Source: Pseudomonas sp. PDM18 (GTDB taxonomy: Bacteria > Pseudomonadota > Gammaproteobacteria > Pseudomonadales > Pseudomonadaceae). Taken from it: a stretch of DNA of 64,000 nucleotides. A model generated the notes under the pieces. The model searched no databases. It saw nothing but the letters and a program-made list of their open reading frames with translations, and was not told the DNA's origin. The position numbers and the translations under genes are program-made. This document shows, one piece after another, positions 8,159 through 16,004 of the stretch. The stretch lies in contig NZ_JACVBX010000002.1 in assembly GCF_014852585.1 (NCBI RefSeq), positions 124,001 to 188,000 on the forward strand, in the 5' to 3' direction. How positions within the stretch are numbered: the first letter of the stretch is position 1; each line of letters opens with the position of its first letter.

Positions 8159-9205
8159 ATGACAGAAACACCGCCCACCGCACCCAACGTGCCCCTGCGC
8201 CTGGCCGCCATCGGCGCCGTGGTGCTCGGCGTGGCCGCCGTCTTCGCCTACGTCGCCGGCTGGCTCGATCCGCAGCGGCTCACCCCGGCCAGCGTGATCA
8301 ACACCCTGGAGCACAACGGTGGCGTCTACCCCGGCTACCGGCGCAACCACGCCAAGGGCCTGTGCGTCATCGGCCACTTCGACAGCAATGGCGGCGCGGC
8401 CAATCTGTCCCGCGCCAGCCTGTTCTCCGTCGGTCGCGTGCCGGTGGTAGGGCGCCTCGCCATTCCCGGCGGCAACCCCAAGGCCAGCGACGGCGCCGCG
8501 CCGATCCGCAGCCTGGCGTTGCGCTTCCAGCCGGCTGATGGCCAGGAATGGCGCACCGGCATGAACGCCATGCCGGTCTTCGTCGTCCGCGACGTCGCCA
8601 GCTTCTACGCGCTGCAGCAGGCCACCGCGCCGCAGCCGGGCACCGGCAAGCCCGACCCGGAAAAGGCCGGCGCCTTCTTCAAGTCGCACCCCGAGACGCA
8701 GGCCTTCCTCAAGTGGGCCAAGACCTCGACACCGTCCTCCAGCTACGCCAACAGCGCCTACTACAGCCTCAACGCCTTCTACCTGGTGAACAAGGACGGC
8801 AAGGAACAGCCGGTGCGCTGGTCCGTGCAGCCCGAAGCGCCGGTCGAGCCGCTGGCCGCCGAGAAGCGCGGTGACGCCGACTTCCTCGCCGCCGAACTGG
8901 CCCAGCGAATCGCCGCCGGCCCGTTGCGCTGGCGCCTGCAGTTCACCCTCGGCGAACCCGGCGACAGCACCGTCGACCCCACCCAGGCCTGGCCCGACAG
9001 CCGCCGCACCGTGGATGCCGGCGAACTGGTGATTGAACGCCTACAGCCGGAAATCGGCGGCGACTGCCGCGACATCAACTACGACCCGCTGATCCTCCCC
9101 GACGGCATCCGCGCCTCCGATGACCCGCTGCTCAGCGCTCGCTCGGCCGCCTACTCGGAGTCCTTCAACCGTCGTACCCGTGAGCAGGCCCAGGAGACCC
9201 ACTGA
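8159..9205 (+). CDS. Membrane-anchored catalase-family peroxidase (SrpA-like)
   Basis: 348 residues. An N-terminal membrane anchor (about 15-34) precedes a short catalase fold. The distal His is in RRNHAKGLCVIGHF (about His64), and the proximal heme pattern R-x-x-x-Y is in RSAAYSES near the C-terminus. The length is about 150 below true catalases and fits the SrpA group, which are usually described as catalase-related peroxidases. It should face the periplasm and remove peroxides. It overlaps the cytochrome b561 gene by one base (TGATG), suggesting a functional pair. Confidence 0.85.
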   Translation: MTETPPTAPNVPLRLAAIGAVVLGVAAVFAYVAGWLDPQRLTPASVINTLEHNGGVYPGYRRNHAKGLCVIGHFDSNGGAANLSRASLFSVGRVPVVGRLAIPGGNPKASDGAAPIRSLALRFQPADGQEWRTGMNAMPVFVVRDVASFYALQQATAPQPGTGKPDPEKAGAFFKSHPETQAFLKWAKTSTPSSSYANSAYYSLNAFYLVNKDGKEQPVRWSVQPEAPVEPLAAEKRGDADFLAAELAQRIAAGPLRWRLQFTLGEPGDSTVDPTQAWPDSRRTVDAGELVIERLQPEIGGDCRDINYDPLILPDGIRASDDPLLSARSAAYSESFNRRTREQAQETH

Positions 9206-9765
9206 TGAAACCGATCTACTTCCCGCTCTCCCTGCGCGTGCTGCACTGGCTGATGGCCGTGCTGGTGCTCGCCATGCTGCTGATCGGCCTGGGGATGGTC
9301 GCCAGCGTCTCGCCGCGCCATGCTGCGCTGGTCGCCATCCACAAACCCCTGGGCGCCGCGCTGCTGGTGCTCGTGCTGCTACGCATCCTGGTGCGCCTGA
9401 CCAGTCGCATCCCCGCACTGCCCAGCGACATGCCCGGCTGGCAACGCAGCGCCGCGCACCTCTCGCACCTGGCGCTCTACGGCCTGCTGCTGGCCCAGCC
9501 GCTGGTGGGTTGGACCATGCAATCCGCGGGCGGCTACCCTGTCGTGCTCTGGGGCGGCTTCGAACTGCCCGCGCTGGTCTCGCCGTCGGTGCAACTGCAT
9601 ACCATCCTGCGTAGCGCCCACTCCTTCATCGCCTACGCGCTACTGGCAACCATCCTCCTGCACCTCGCCGCCGCGCTGTTCCACGGGCTCATCCGCCGCG
9701 ACGAAGTCCTCCCGAGCATGACCGGAGCATCCATGCCGCGCAGCTCCAGCGGAGAACGGCCATGA
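9205..9765 (+). CDS. Cytochrome b561
   Basis: 186 residues with four membrane helices. LRVLHWLMAVLVLAM starts helix 1 with a heme-ligand His; further His occur in VAIHKPLG, LSHLALYG and SAHSFIAYALL. This is the bacterial CybB/YceJ pattern, which moves electrons from the quinol pool to the periplasm. Its coupling to the SrpA-like peroxidase upstream and a small secreted protein downstream suggests it supplies electrons to the peroxidase; that is inference. Start and stop overlap both neighbours. Confidence 0.9.
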   Translation: MKPIYFPLSLRVLHWLMAVLVLAMLLIGLGMVASVSPRHAALVAIHKPLGAALLVLVLLRILVRLTSRIPALPSDMPGWQRSAAHLSHLALYGLLLAQPLVGWTMQSAGGYPVVLWGGFELPALVSPSVQLHTILRSAHSFIAYALLATILLHLAAALFHGLIRRDEVLPSMTGASMPRSSSGERP

Positions 9766-10004
9766 AGCGCTTGCTCGCTGCCGCCTGCCTCCTCACCTCC
9801 TGCGCGGCCCTCGCCGCGCAGGGCGTTCCACCCGAGCAGGACTACCACTATGGCCAGAAACTCGACATCAAGCGCGTGGTGCAACAGCCGGACCTTGGGT
9901 TCTGCGGAATCCGCGAGGTTGAGATGACCTACGAGGACAGCGCCGGGCAGCGGCATTCGCTGCGGTATCCGGTTTGGGGGCAGGGGTGTGGGAATGAGAA
10001 CTGA
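9762..10004 (+). CDS. Small secreted DUF2790-like protein
   Basis: 80 residues with a signal peptide (MKRLLAAACLLTSCAALAAQ). The mature part carries the pattern seen in Pseudomonas DUF2790 proteins: YGQKLDIKRV, then GFCGIREVEMTYEDS and LRYPVWGQGC, with two cysteines that could form a disulfide. The function of the family is unknown. The start overlaps the b561 stop by ATGA, so it belongs to the ECF-controlled operon. Confidence 0.75.
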   Translation: MKRLLAAACLLTSCAALAAQGVPPEQDYHYGQKLDIKRVVQQPDLGFCGIREVEMTYEDSAGQRHSLRYPVWGQGCGNEN

Positions 10005-10033
10005 CCCTGAGACACAGGGCCAGCTGGAAGTGC

Positions 10034-10060
10034 GCTGCCTGATTGATCCGCTCAGGCAGC
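10034..10060. terminator. Hairpin between convergent genes
   Basis: GCTGCCTGA (10034-10042) pairs with TCAGGCAGC (10052-10060). The right arm overlaps the stop codon of the minus-strand membrane protein. No clear T-run follows on either strand, so termination is only possible. Confidence 0.35.
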
Positions 10061-10573
10061 CAAGCTACTTCTGAAAAGCTTCAGGCCCAAGGCAACGCAA
10101 TACGAAATGCCGCAGAACATGAATGCGTAGAGCAGATTGAACACTGGCTGATTCTCCGTCAGCAGACGCAACAGCAAATGGCCGTTGCGATGTGCCGATG
10201 AGCCGCCGGCTTCGGAAAAGCCAAGGTAGAACGAGCCGCACGGGAAAAACGAATAGCTCAGCAGAGTGGCAGCCGAAGCCGTCAACCAACATGCGGCCGA
10301 TACGCTTGCGCCATTGCGCGTTCTCATCAGCTCCTTCGTGCTGTATGTGCCCAACAGCAGGAAACATGCGATCCCCGCTGTGATGAGCGGAATACCCACG
10401 GCGGGGATCATCACGCGCGAACTATCCAGCCAGTAATCAGCGTTGCAGCTGATCGACAGCAGTCCAGTTGCAACGCTGAAGATTGCGCCATCGCCCACTG
10501 GCAGCAGAGAGACCACTGAAACAACTACGAAGTTTGCGAGGAGCAGTAGGAAACCGATTCTTCCAATAGGCAT
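10052..10573 (-). CDS. Hypothetical four-helix membrane protein
   Basis: 173 residues from the ATG at 10573, preceded by AAGGA; a longer frame to 10732 has no good start and overlaps the next gene. Four hydrophobic segments are visible: IGFLLLLANFVVVSVVSLL, VGIPLITAGIACFLLLGTY, ACWLTASAATLLSYSFF and VFNLLYAFMFCGISYCVAL. A hydrophilic loop (LGFSEAGGSSAHRNGH) lies between helices 3 and 4. I do not recognise the family. Its codon use is less GC-biased than its neighbours, which may point to later acquisition. Confidence 0.6.
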   Translation of the reverse strand: MPIGRIGFLLLLANFVVVSVVSLLPVGDGAIFSVATGLLSISCNADYWLDSSRVMIPAVGIPLITAGIACFLLLGTYSTKELMRTRNGASVSAACWLTASAATLLSYSFFPCGSFYLGFSEAGGSSAHRNGHLLLRLLTENQPVFNLLYAFMFCGISYCVALGLKLFRSSLAA

Positions 10574-10652
10574 GCCGAATCCTTGGCGTTTGAACGGGTA
10601 ATTGCAGGCGGGGGAGTAGATTACTTCCGTTGTGTTGGAACAGGGCGCAGAT

Positions 10653-11690
10653 TCAGCGGCTCCGGGCCGTGCGAGCGGAAGTCGGCGTCCTCTGGCTTCT
10701 CGCCATCCGCACTTTGCGGCCTGTCTCCACAAACGGCGTAACGATCAGGCTCCACAGCGAAGAATACTTCTCGTCATCCTGCTCCCCGGCGCCGAACCGG
10801 ATCGGCTCTGGCGCGCGCTGGGTGACGTAGAGCGTGCCGAACATCCAGTCCCACAGCGACAGGTTGATGCCAAAGTTCTTGTTGAAGTGACGGGGCGCGT
10901 CGCTGTGGTGGATCTGGTGTTGGGCGGGGCTGTTCACCACGTGTTCGATCACCGGCCCGAACGACAGCCACACATGGCTGTGGCGCAGGTTTGTCGCCAG
11001 CACGTTGAACAGCAGGATCATGTAGGTCACGCCGAACAGCGTATAGGCGCTGATTTCCCCGCCGCAGATGTACCAGAAGATGCCTGCATAGGCGCCCAGG
11101 GCGAAGGCGCCGGCCAGCTTCGCCGCCAGTTTCTCCACGAAGTGTACGCGGCTCGCGGTGATGGGCGTCAGCACCGCCGCCGAGTGATGGACCTTGTGGA
11201 ACGCCCACAGCCAGCGCGAATGGAAGGCGCGGTGCACCCAGTAGTTCTTGAAGTCGCTGACCAGGAACACGCCCAGTCCGTAGAGCAGCGACAGGCCGAG
11301 ATTCGTCCCCGCCTGCGGTCGCGCGCCCCACAGATTGGTGAAGAAGGTGATGTAGTCGCCCGAGCGCAGGATATACGGATCGACCAACCCGATGATGGGC
11401 ACCAGCAACGCCACATTGAGGATGCCGCGCATCAGGTAGTAGCGGTAATCCAGCAGCGCCGAGCGATGCAGATTCACCCGGCTGCCGCCAATGAACTGCC
11501 AGAACGACGCCGTCTGCGTCAGCCCGCGCTGTCGGCGGAAGCGGAACAGCACGTAGGCGATGGCGTAGGAGCACAGCAAAAACAACACGCCGACGCGGCC
11601 GCTCAGGTCGAAGAGGCCGGCGACCTGGTTGGTGACCGGGGTGATCATCCACTCGGTGAGATGACGGTGGAGGTGCGAGAGGTCGGGCAT
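10653..11690 (-). CDS. Sterol desaturase / fatty acid hydroxylase family membrane protein
   Basis: 345 residues from ATG 11690 (an in-frame extension to 11789 is possible, and the ribosome site is weak). Several membrane helices surround the diiron histidine boxes: HRAFHS, HKVHHS and HQIHHSD, with a further N-x-R-H-S-H. These are the defining ligands of the family, which uses O2 to hydroxylate or desaturate lipid substrates at the inner membrane. Bacterial members act on hopanoid, carotenoid or fatty acyl substrates; nothing nearby tells which. It stands alone between the unknown membrane protein and the RidA gene. Confidence 0.85.
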   Translation of the reverse strand: MPDLSHLHRHLTEWMITPVTNQVAGLFDLSGRVGVLFLLCSYAIAYVLFRFRRQRGLTQTASFWQFIGGSRVNLHRSALLDYRYYLMRGILNVALLVPIIGLVDPYILRSGDYITFFTNLWGARPQAGTNLGLSLLYGLGVFLVSDFKNYWVHRAFHSRWLWAFHKVHHSAAVLTPITASRVHFVEKLAAKLAGAFALGAYAGIFWYICGGEISAYTLFGVTYMILLFNVLATNLRHSHVWLSFGPVIEHVVNSPAQHQIHHSDAPRHFNKNFGINLSLWDWMFGTLYVTQRAPEPIRFGAGEQDDEKYSSLWSLIVTPFVETGRKVRMARSQRTPTSARTARSR

Positions 11691-11994
11691 GGGCGTCGGG
11701 CGTTGATCGTGTCGGTAAGGTGTCGCGGCCTTGAAGCCCGCAATCAGATGGGCGGCCCGTGGAGGCGCTTGTTCTTGTTGACGTGACAAGGCGGAGCGTT
11801 TCGAACGCTGTCACGCGTGTCGATCAGGATGGGACGGGGTGGCTCTTGCTGTCAAAGCTTGAGATCGCAGGGGCAGATACTGGCGACAGGAGGTCCTGAG
11901 CGGCCCGACGCGGGAGCAGCGCCGAAATGCCGATGGCTGAGGGATGGCGCGGGAGATGGTGGCGGAGGGAGGGAGTGATTGTTGGTTGGGTGTG

Positions 11995-12021
11995 GGTTCG
12001 CGAGCGAGCTCGCTCCTGCAA
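11995..12021. repeat. Single REP element in a gene-free gap
   Basis: GTTCGCGAGCGAGCTCGCTCCTGC is a REP core. The gap 11691-12165 has no convincing gene: short frames on the minus strand read through this repeat and through a CCCAGT/ACTGGGG-rich stretch at 12030-12075. The only other element I see is the hairpin at 12119-12150. Confidence 0.65.
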
Positions 12022-12118
12022 TAGCAGGCGACTGGGGATTCCCCAGTTGGGCTTTGCCATTTCCCCAGTCCTGGCTGCGCACTCCGCCCCGGCGGGAGAG
12101 AGGACCGTTCGATGTGAG

Positions 12119-12150
12119 TCATGCCCTGATGTTAGTCGGACAGGGCATGA
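12119..12150 (-). terminator. Hairpin after the RidA gene
   Basis: TCATGCCCTG (12119-12128) pairs perfectly with CAGGGCATGA (12141-12150), 10 bp with a 12-base loop, 15 bases past the stop codon. The T-run on the minus strand is weak. Confidence 0.55.
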
Positions 12151-12165
12151 CTCTTTGATCGCCAA

Positions 12166-13437
12166 TCAGGCAGTCGGCGGGGTGCCTTCTGCGTTGGCCA
12201 CCACAGCGTCGATCTGGATCAGCGCGCCCTTGGGCAATGCGCCTATGGCTACTGTCCGGCGGGCGGGGACGCCGCCAGGGAAGTAGCTGGCGTACACCTC
12301 ATCGACGGCGGCGATGTCGTCGATGTTCTTCAGGTAGAGGTTGACCTTCACTACATCGGCCAGTGCGTGGTCGATGCTTTCGACGATGGCCTTGAGGTGC
12401 TTGAAGCACTGGCCGGCCTGTTCCTTGATGCCGCCTGCCACCAGTTCACCGGTCTTCACGTCCAGCGGCAACTGGGCGGAGATGTGGTTGTAGTGGGAGA
12501 AGGCAACGGTCTGGGTGGAGTAGGGGCATTTGGGCGCGGCGTCGGTGTTGTGGGCCTTGATGACGATGCCGTGGCGGTCTTCGACGGCTTGCGGGGGCGT
12601 GCCGTCGCCGTGGGAGACCACGGCTTCGACTTGCACCAGGGCGTCCATTGGCAGGGCTTGCGCCTGTACCACGGTGCGCGCCGGGACGTAGCCGACGGCG
12701 CGGGCGATGGCCGAGTCGGGGAAGAAGGTGGTGTAGACCTTGTTCACTGCCTGCATGTCAGCGAGGTTCTTGACGAAGACAGTGATGCGCACGATGTCAT
12801 CGAAGGGCACGTCGATGCTTTCGAGGATGGTCTTGATGTTGCGCAGGCACTGCTGGGTCTGTTCCTCGACGCCGCCGGCGACCAGCTTCCCGGTGCGCGG
12901 GTCGATGGGCAGCTGGGCGCTGAGGTTGTTGTAGTGGGAGAAGGCGACGGTCTGGGTGGACAGCGTGCTCAGCGGCGCGCTCTCGGTGTTGCGTTCGACC
13001 TTGATCAGGTCGCCGGCCTGCGGGGCGTTGGGGATGGTGCCTTCGCCGCAGGTGATGAGCGCCTCGACCTGTACCTGGGCGCCCAGCGGCAGGGCGGTCA
13101 CGCCGACGGTGGTGAGCGTCGGCAGGTAGTCGGGGAAGAAGGCCGCGTGCACCTTGGCGACGGCTTCGGCGTCAGCGATGTTGGTCAGGAAGATGGAGAT
13201 GCGGACAGTGTCGTTCAGGTTGTGACCGATGCTTTCGACGACGGCCTTGAGGTTCCTGTAGCACTGTTCGGCCTGTTCCTTGGCGCCGCCGGCCACCAGC
13301 TTGCCGCTGCTCGGGTCGACGGGCAACTGGGCGGAAAGGTTGTTGTAGTGGGAGAAAGCGACGGTTTGGGCGTAGGGGCCGAGGTTTTGCGGGGCCTTGT
13401 CGGTATTACGTGCCAGAACTGCGTTGTAGCCACTCAT
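12166..13437 (-). CDS. Triple-domain RidA/YjgF fusion protein
   Basis: 423 residues from ATG 13437, with AGGGAGC upstream. Three tandem RidA-like units of about 140 residues each begin YAQTVAFSHYNNLSAQLP, STQTVAFSHYNNLSAQLP and STQTVAFSHYNHISAQLP. RidA is normally a single 130-residue domain that forms a trimer and hydrolyses reactive imines and enamines. A tandem three-copy chain could fold as an intramolecular trimer. The catalytic Arg sits in a P-A-R motif: unit 2 (VPARTVVQ) and unit 3 (VPARRTVA) keep it, while unit 1 has LPTLTTVG, replacing Arg by Leu. There is no signal peptide. It is monocistronic, so the metabolic link is unclear. Confidence 0.85.
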   Translation of the reverse strand: MSGYNAVLARNTDKAPQNLGPYAQTVAFSHYNNLSAQLPVDPSSGKLVAGGAKEQAEQCYRNLKAVVESIGHNLNDTVRISIFLTNIADAEAVAKVHAAFFPDYLPTLTTVGVTALPLGAQVQVEALITCGEGTIPNAPQAGDLIKVERNTESAPLSTLSTQTVAFSHYNNLSAQLPIDPRTGKLVAGGVEEQTQQCLRNIKTILESIDVPFDDIVRITVFVKNLADMQAVNKVYTTFFPDSAIARAVGYVPARTVVQAQALPMDALVQVEAVVSHGDGTPPQAVEDRHGIVIKAHNTDAAPKCPYSTQTVAFSHYNHISAQLPLDVKTGELVAGGIKEQAGQCFKHLKAIVESIDHALADVVKVNLYLKNIDDIAAVDEVYASYFPGGVPARRTVAIGALPKGALIQIDAVVANAEGTPPTA

Positions 13438-13722
13438 GTAGGTGCTCCCTGGTTCGCTGGGAATCCGTGGATTGGGTGGCAAACGCTTCGTCCATTGCGA
13501 TATCGGTCGTTGCCACTATCGGTTCAGACGACGGATATCAAGCTCGTCGAGAGGCGCGCAGACTATCGAGTCTTGAGGGGTGACCCCTTTGACTTAAGGC
13601 AAGCGTAGTGGGGTCTTCTTACCGGGTTGTTTCAATTGGCGATGGGGATTGGTCGCGATATTGCGAAAGGGACTTCTGAAAGCAGGGTGGGTGCTTCTCA
13701 TGGAGGCGCGGCGCAGAGGGTT

Positions 13723-13866
13723 CCCTCTCCCCCGCCCTGGCTGCGCGCCCCGCTCCGAAGGGAGAAGGGGCAGACCGTGCCGGCTGATGCTGCTGGTTCT
13801 CTTTGCGCCGAACGGTCCCCTCTCCCGCCTGAGGAGCGGGGCGCGCAGCCAGGGTTAGGGAGAGGG
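13723..13866. repeat. 34-bp inverted repeat pair
   Basis: The left arm 13723-13756 and the right arm 13833-13866 are reverse complements over 34 positions with only three mismatches, all adjacent (CCG versus TAA) after CCCTCTCCC. The shared block CCCTGGCTGCGCGCCCCGCT is perfect. The 76-bp centre carries no gene. The element ends 22 bp before the 3' end of gapN and lies in the 13438-13887 gap, which is otherwise gene-free. Confidence 0.8.
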
Positions 13867-13887
13867 GCTCCTGGCGGCTGCCTAGGG

Positions 13888-15513
13888 TCAGAAGATGTAG
13901 TCAGTGGTCAGGAAGCTCGAATCGCGGTCGCGGATGATCTGGCTGATCAGCGCCTTGTTGGCGTCGGTGAAGCGCGTGGCCACCAGCGTGCGGATGGAGA
14001 AGGTGCGCAGGGCGTCGTGGACCGAGAGGGTGCCTTCGGCGGAGTTCTTGCGGCCGTTGAAGGGGTAGCTGTCCGGGCCGCGCTGGCACTGAGCGTTGAT
14101 GTTGATGCGGCCGACCTGGTTGACGAAGGCATCCACCAGCGGGCCGATCTGCTCGGGATCGTCGCCGAACAGGCTGAGCTGCTGGCCGTAGTCGGACTGC
14201 AGGACGTAATCGATCACCTCGTCCAGCTCGCGGTACGGCACCACCGGCACCAGCGGGCCGAACTGTTCCTCGTTGTACAGGCGCATGTCCGCGCGCACCG
14301 GGCTGAGCAGTGCGGGATAGAAGAAGCTTTCACGGCTCTCGCCGCCGCCGGGGTTGATGACCTTGGCACCCTTGGCCAGGGCGTCCTGCAGCAGGCCGTT
14401 GAGGTAGTCGACCTTGCCCGGCTCGGGCAGCGGCGTTAGCGCCACGCCGGACTCCCAGGGCATGCCGGGTTTGAGTTCGGCGAGCTTGGCACTGAACTTG
14501 GCGAGGAAGCTGTCCAGCACGTCTTCGTGGACGAAGAGGATCTTCAGCGCGGTGCAGCGCTGGCCGTTGAAGGAGAGGGCGCCGGTGATGGCTTCGCTGA
14601 CGGCGTTGTCGAGGTCGACGCTGGGCAGGACGATGCCGGGGTTCTTGGCGTCCAGCCCGAGGGCGGCGCGCAGGCGGTGTGGGCGTGGGTGGAGCTTCTT
14701 CAGGTCGGCGGCGCCGGAGTGGGTGCCGATGAAGGCGAAGACGTCGACCTTGCCGCTGGCCATGAGCGCGCTGACGGTCTCGCGGCCGCGCCCGTAGATG
14801 ACGTTGATGACGCCCGGCGGGAAGCTGTCGCGGAAGGCTTCGAGCAGCGGGCGGATCAGCAGCACGCCGAACTTGGCGGGCTTGAAGACCACGGTGTTGC
14901 CCATGATCAGCGCCGGGATGAGGGTGGTGAAGGTTTCGTTCAGCGGGTAGTTGTACGGGCCCATGCACAGCGCGACGCCCAGCGGCACGCGGCGAATCTG
15001 CCCGAGGGTGCCCTGTTCCAGTTCGAAGCGGCTGGAGCGGCGGTCCAATTCCTTGAGCGCCTGGATGGTGTCGACGATGTAGTCGCAGGTCCGGTCGAAC
15101 TCTTTTTCCGAGTCCTTGAGATTCTTGCCGATCTCCCACATCAGCAGCTTGACCACGGCCGTGCGCTGTTCGCGCATGCGGGAGAGGAAGCGCTCGACGT
15201 GGGCGATGCGCTCGGCCACGCGCAGGTTCGGCCACGCGCCCTGGCCGTTGTCGTAGGCGGCCACGGCGGCGTCCAGCGCGGCGAGGGCCGCGTCGGCATC
15301 CAGCAATGGCGTGCTGCCGAGGATGACCTGTTCATCGCCTTCGTCGGTAGCGAGGAAGATCGGACTGCGCACCGGCGCCAGCGGGCCGTCCCAGCGGCGC
15401 AATTCGCCGTTAACCAGGTACTCGCGCTGCTCGACGGGCGCGTCGGGGCGCCAGACGTCGGGGATGTGGGTGAGGCGGGGGAACAGGTGGTCGAGCTTGT
15501 TGTTGTCGGGCAT
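13888..15513 (-). CDS. gapN: NADP-dependent glyceraldehyde-3-phosphate dehydrogenase, non-phosphorylating type
   Basis: 541 residues of the aldehyde dehydrogenase superfamily. MGPYNYPLNE is the usual (W/P)-N-F/Y-P cofactor-entry motif, and FNGQRCTALK holds the catalytic Cys. The region that usually reads E-L-G-G-K-N-P reads GLDAKNP here, so the general-base Glu is not at its normal place. In P. aeruginosa a gapN homologue sits beside gntP, gntK and gntR, and the same order is seen here, which supports the name. The enzyme would oxidise glyceraldehyde 3-phosphate directly to 3-phosphoglycerate, making NADPH, downstream of the Entner-Doudoroff route fed by gluconate. Confidence 0.8.
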   Translation of the reverse strand: MPDNNKLDHLFPRLTHIPDVWRPDAPVEQREYLVNGELRRWDGPLAPVRSPIFLATDEGDEQVILGSTPLLDADAALAALDAAVAAYDNGQGAWPNLRVAERIAHVERFLSRMREQRTAVVKLLMWEIGKNLKDSEKEFDRTCDYIVDTIQALKELDRRSSRFELEQGTLGQIRRVPLGVALCMGPYNYPLNETFTTLIPALIMGNTVVFKPAKFGVLLIRPLLEAFRDSFPPGVINVIYGRGRETVSALMASGKVDVFAFIGTHSGAADLKKLHPRPHRLRAALGLDAKNPGIVLPSVDLDNAVSEAITGALSFNGQRCTALKILFVHEDVLDSFLAKFSAKLAELKPGMPWESGVALTPLPEPGKVDYLNGLLQDALAKGAKVINPGGGESRESFFYPALLSPVRADMRLYNEEQFGPLVPVVPYRELDEVIDYVLQSDYGQQLSLFGDDPEQIGPLVDAFVNQVGRININAQCQRGPDSYPFNGRKNSAEGTLSVHDALRTFSIRTLVATRFTDANKALISQIIRDRDSSFLTTDYIF

Positions 15514-15643
15514 GACTCATCCCTCGGAGAAGGTGGGCGACTGGTCTGTTCAGGACGCGTGACCGATTGCGGTCATGCGCCGTACGGAATGTCCTGGAGC
15601 CTAGCTTGGCTCAGGTAAATCGATTCAGCAACGCTGCTGAACG

Positions 15644-15728
15644 GGCGGATAACCGCTTGCGGTTATCCGCCGGGTTCACGGTGTGCGGGGCTGCGGCGCA
15701 TAACCCGTTCCGGGTTATGCGCCCTACG
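15644..15728. repeat. Two adjacent palindromic repeats (GGATAACC and CATAACCCG types)
   Basis: GGCGGATAACC pairs with GGTTATCCGCC (15644-15671). A second palindrome pairs GCGCATAACCCG with CGGGTTATGCGC (15696-15722) and ends CCCTACGG. Both types recur at 19251-19330. The gap 15514-16004 holds no gene I can support; short minus-strand frames read through these repeats. Confidence 0.75.
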
Positions 15729-15925
15729 GGTGCGAGGGGGTTGGCTGTGGCGTGGGCGCGGGCTGCAGGATTTCCTGCTGCTCGGCGTAGCGGGCGCGGA
15801 TGTCGAAATCGCGGGGCCAGGTGGGCTGGGTGGGGGCTTTCGGAGTTGCGGAGGAAGTCACGGGCGATACCTCGTTGCAGGAATCCGGGGCGGGCGGTTG
15901 GTGGTGCTCGCCGGGTGCTGGGCGT

Positions 15926-15994
15926 GATGGGTATCGCTGCGCTCCACGCCATCCTACGGGGAGCTCCCAGGGGAGGAGTGCAGCGATACCCATC
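15926..15994 (-). repeat. Long inverted repeat downstream of gntP, possible terminator
   Basis: GATGGGTATCGCTGC (15926-15940) pairs with GCAGCGATACCCATC (15980-15994), 15 perfect base pairs, with further partial pairing inside. It lies 10 bases past the gntP stop. It resembles a dispersed Pseudomonas repeat and lacks a T-run, so any terminator role is uncertain. Confidence 0.65.
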
Positions 15995-16004
15995 GATCAA
16001 TGCA

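Noticed and set aside
10573-10732. N-terminal extension of the four-helix membrane protein
   Set aside because: The extension is hydrophilic, overlaps the neighbouring gene and lacks a ribosome site, whereas AAGGA precedes the ATG at 10573.
11811-12165. Several minus-strand frames of about 76-113 codons upstream of the sterol desaturase gene
   Set aside because: They cross a REP element and the RidA terminator hairpin, and overlap each other in different frames. I treat the stretch as non-coding.
15611-16000. Minus-strand frames of 129 and 89 codons between gapN and gntP
   Set aside because: They read through palindromic repeats and a long inverted repeat, have no ribosome site, and resemble translated repeat DNA.
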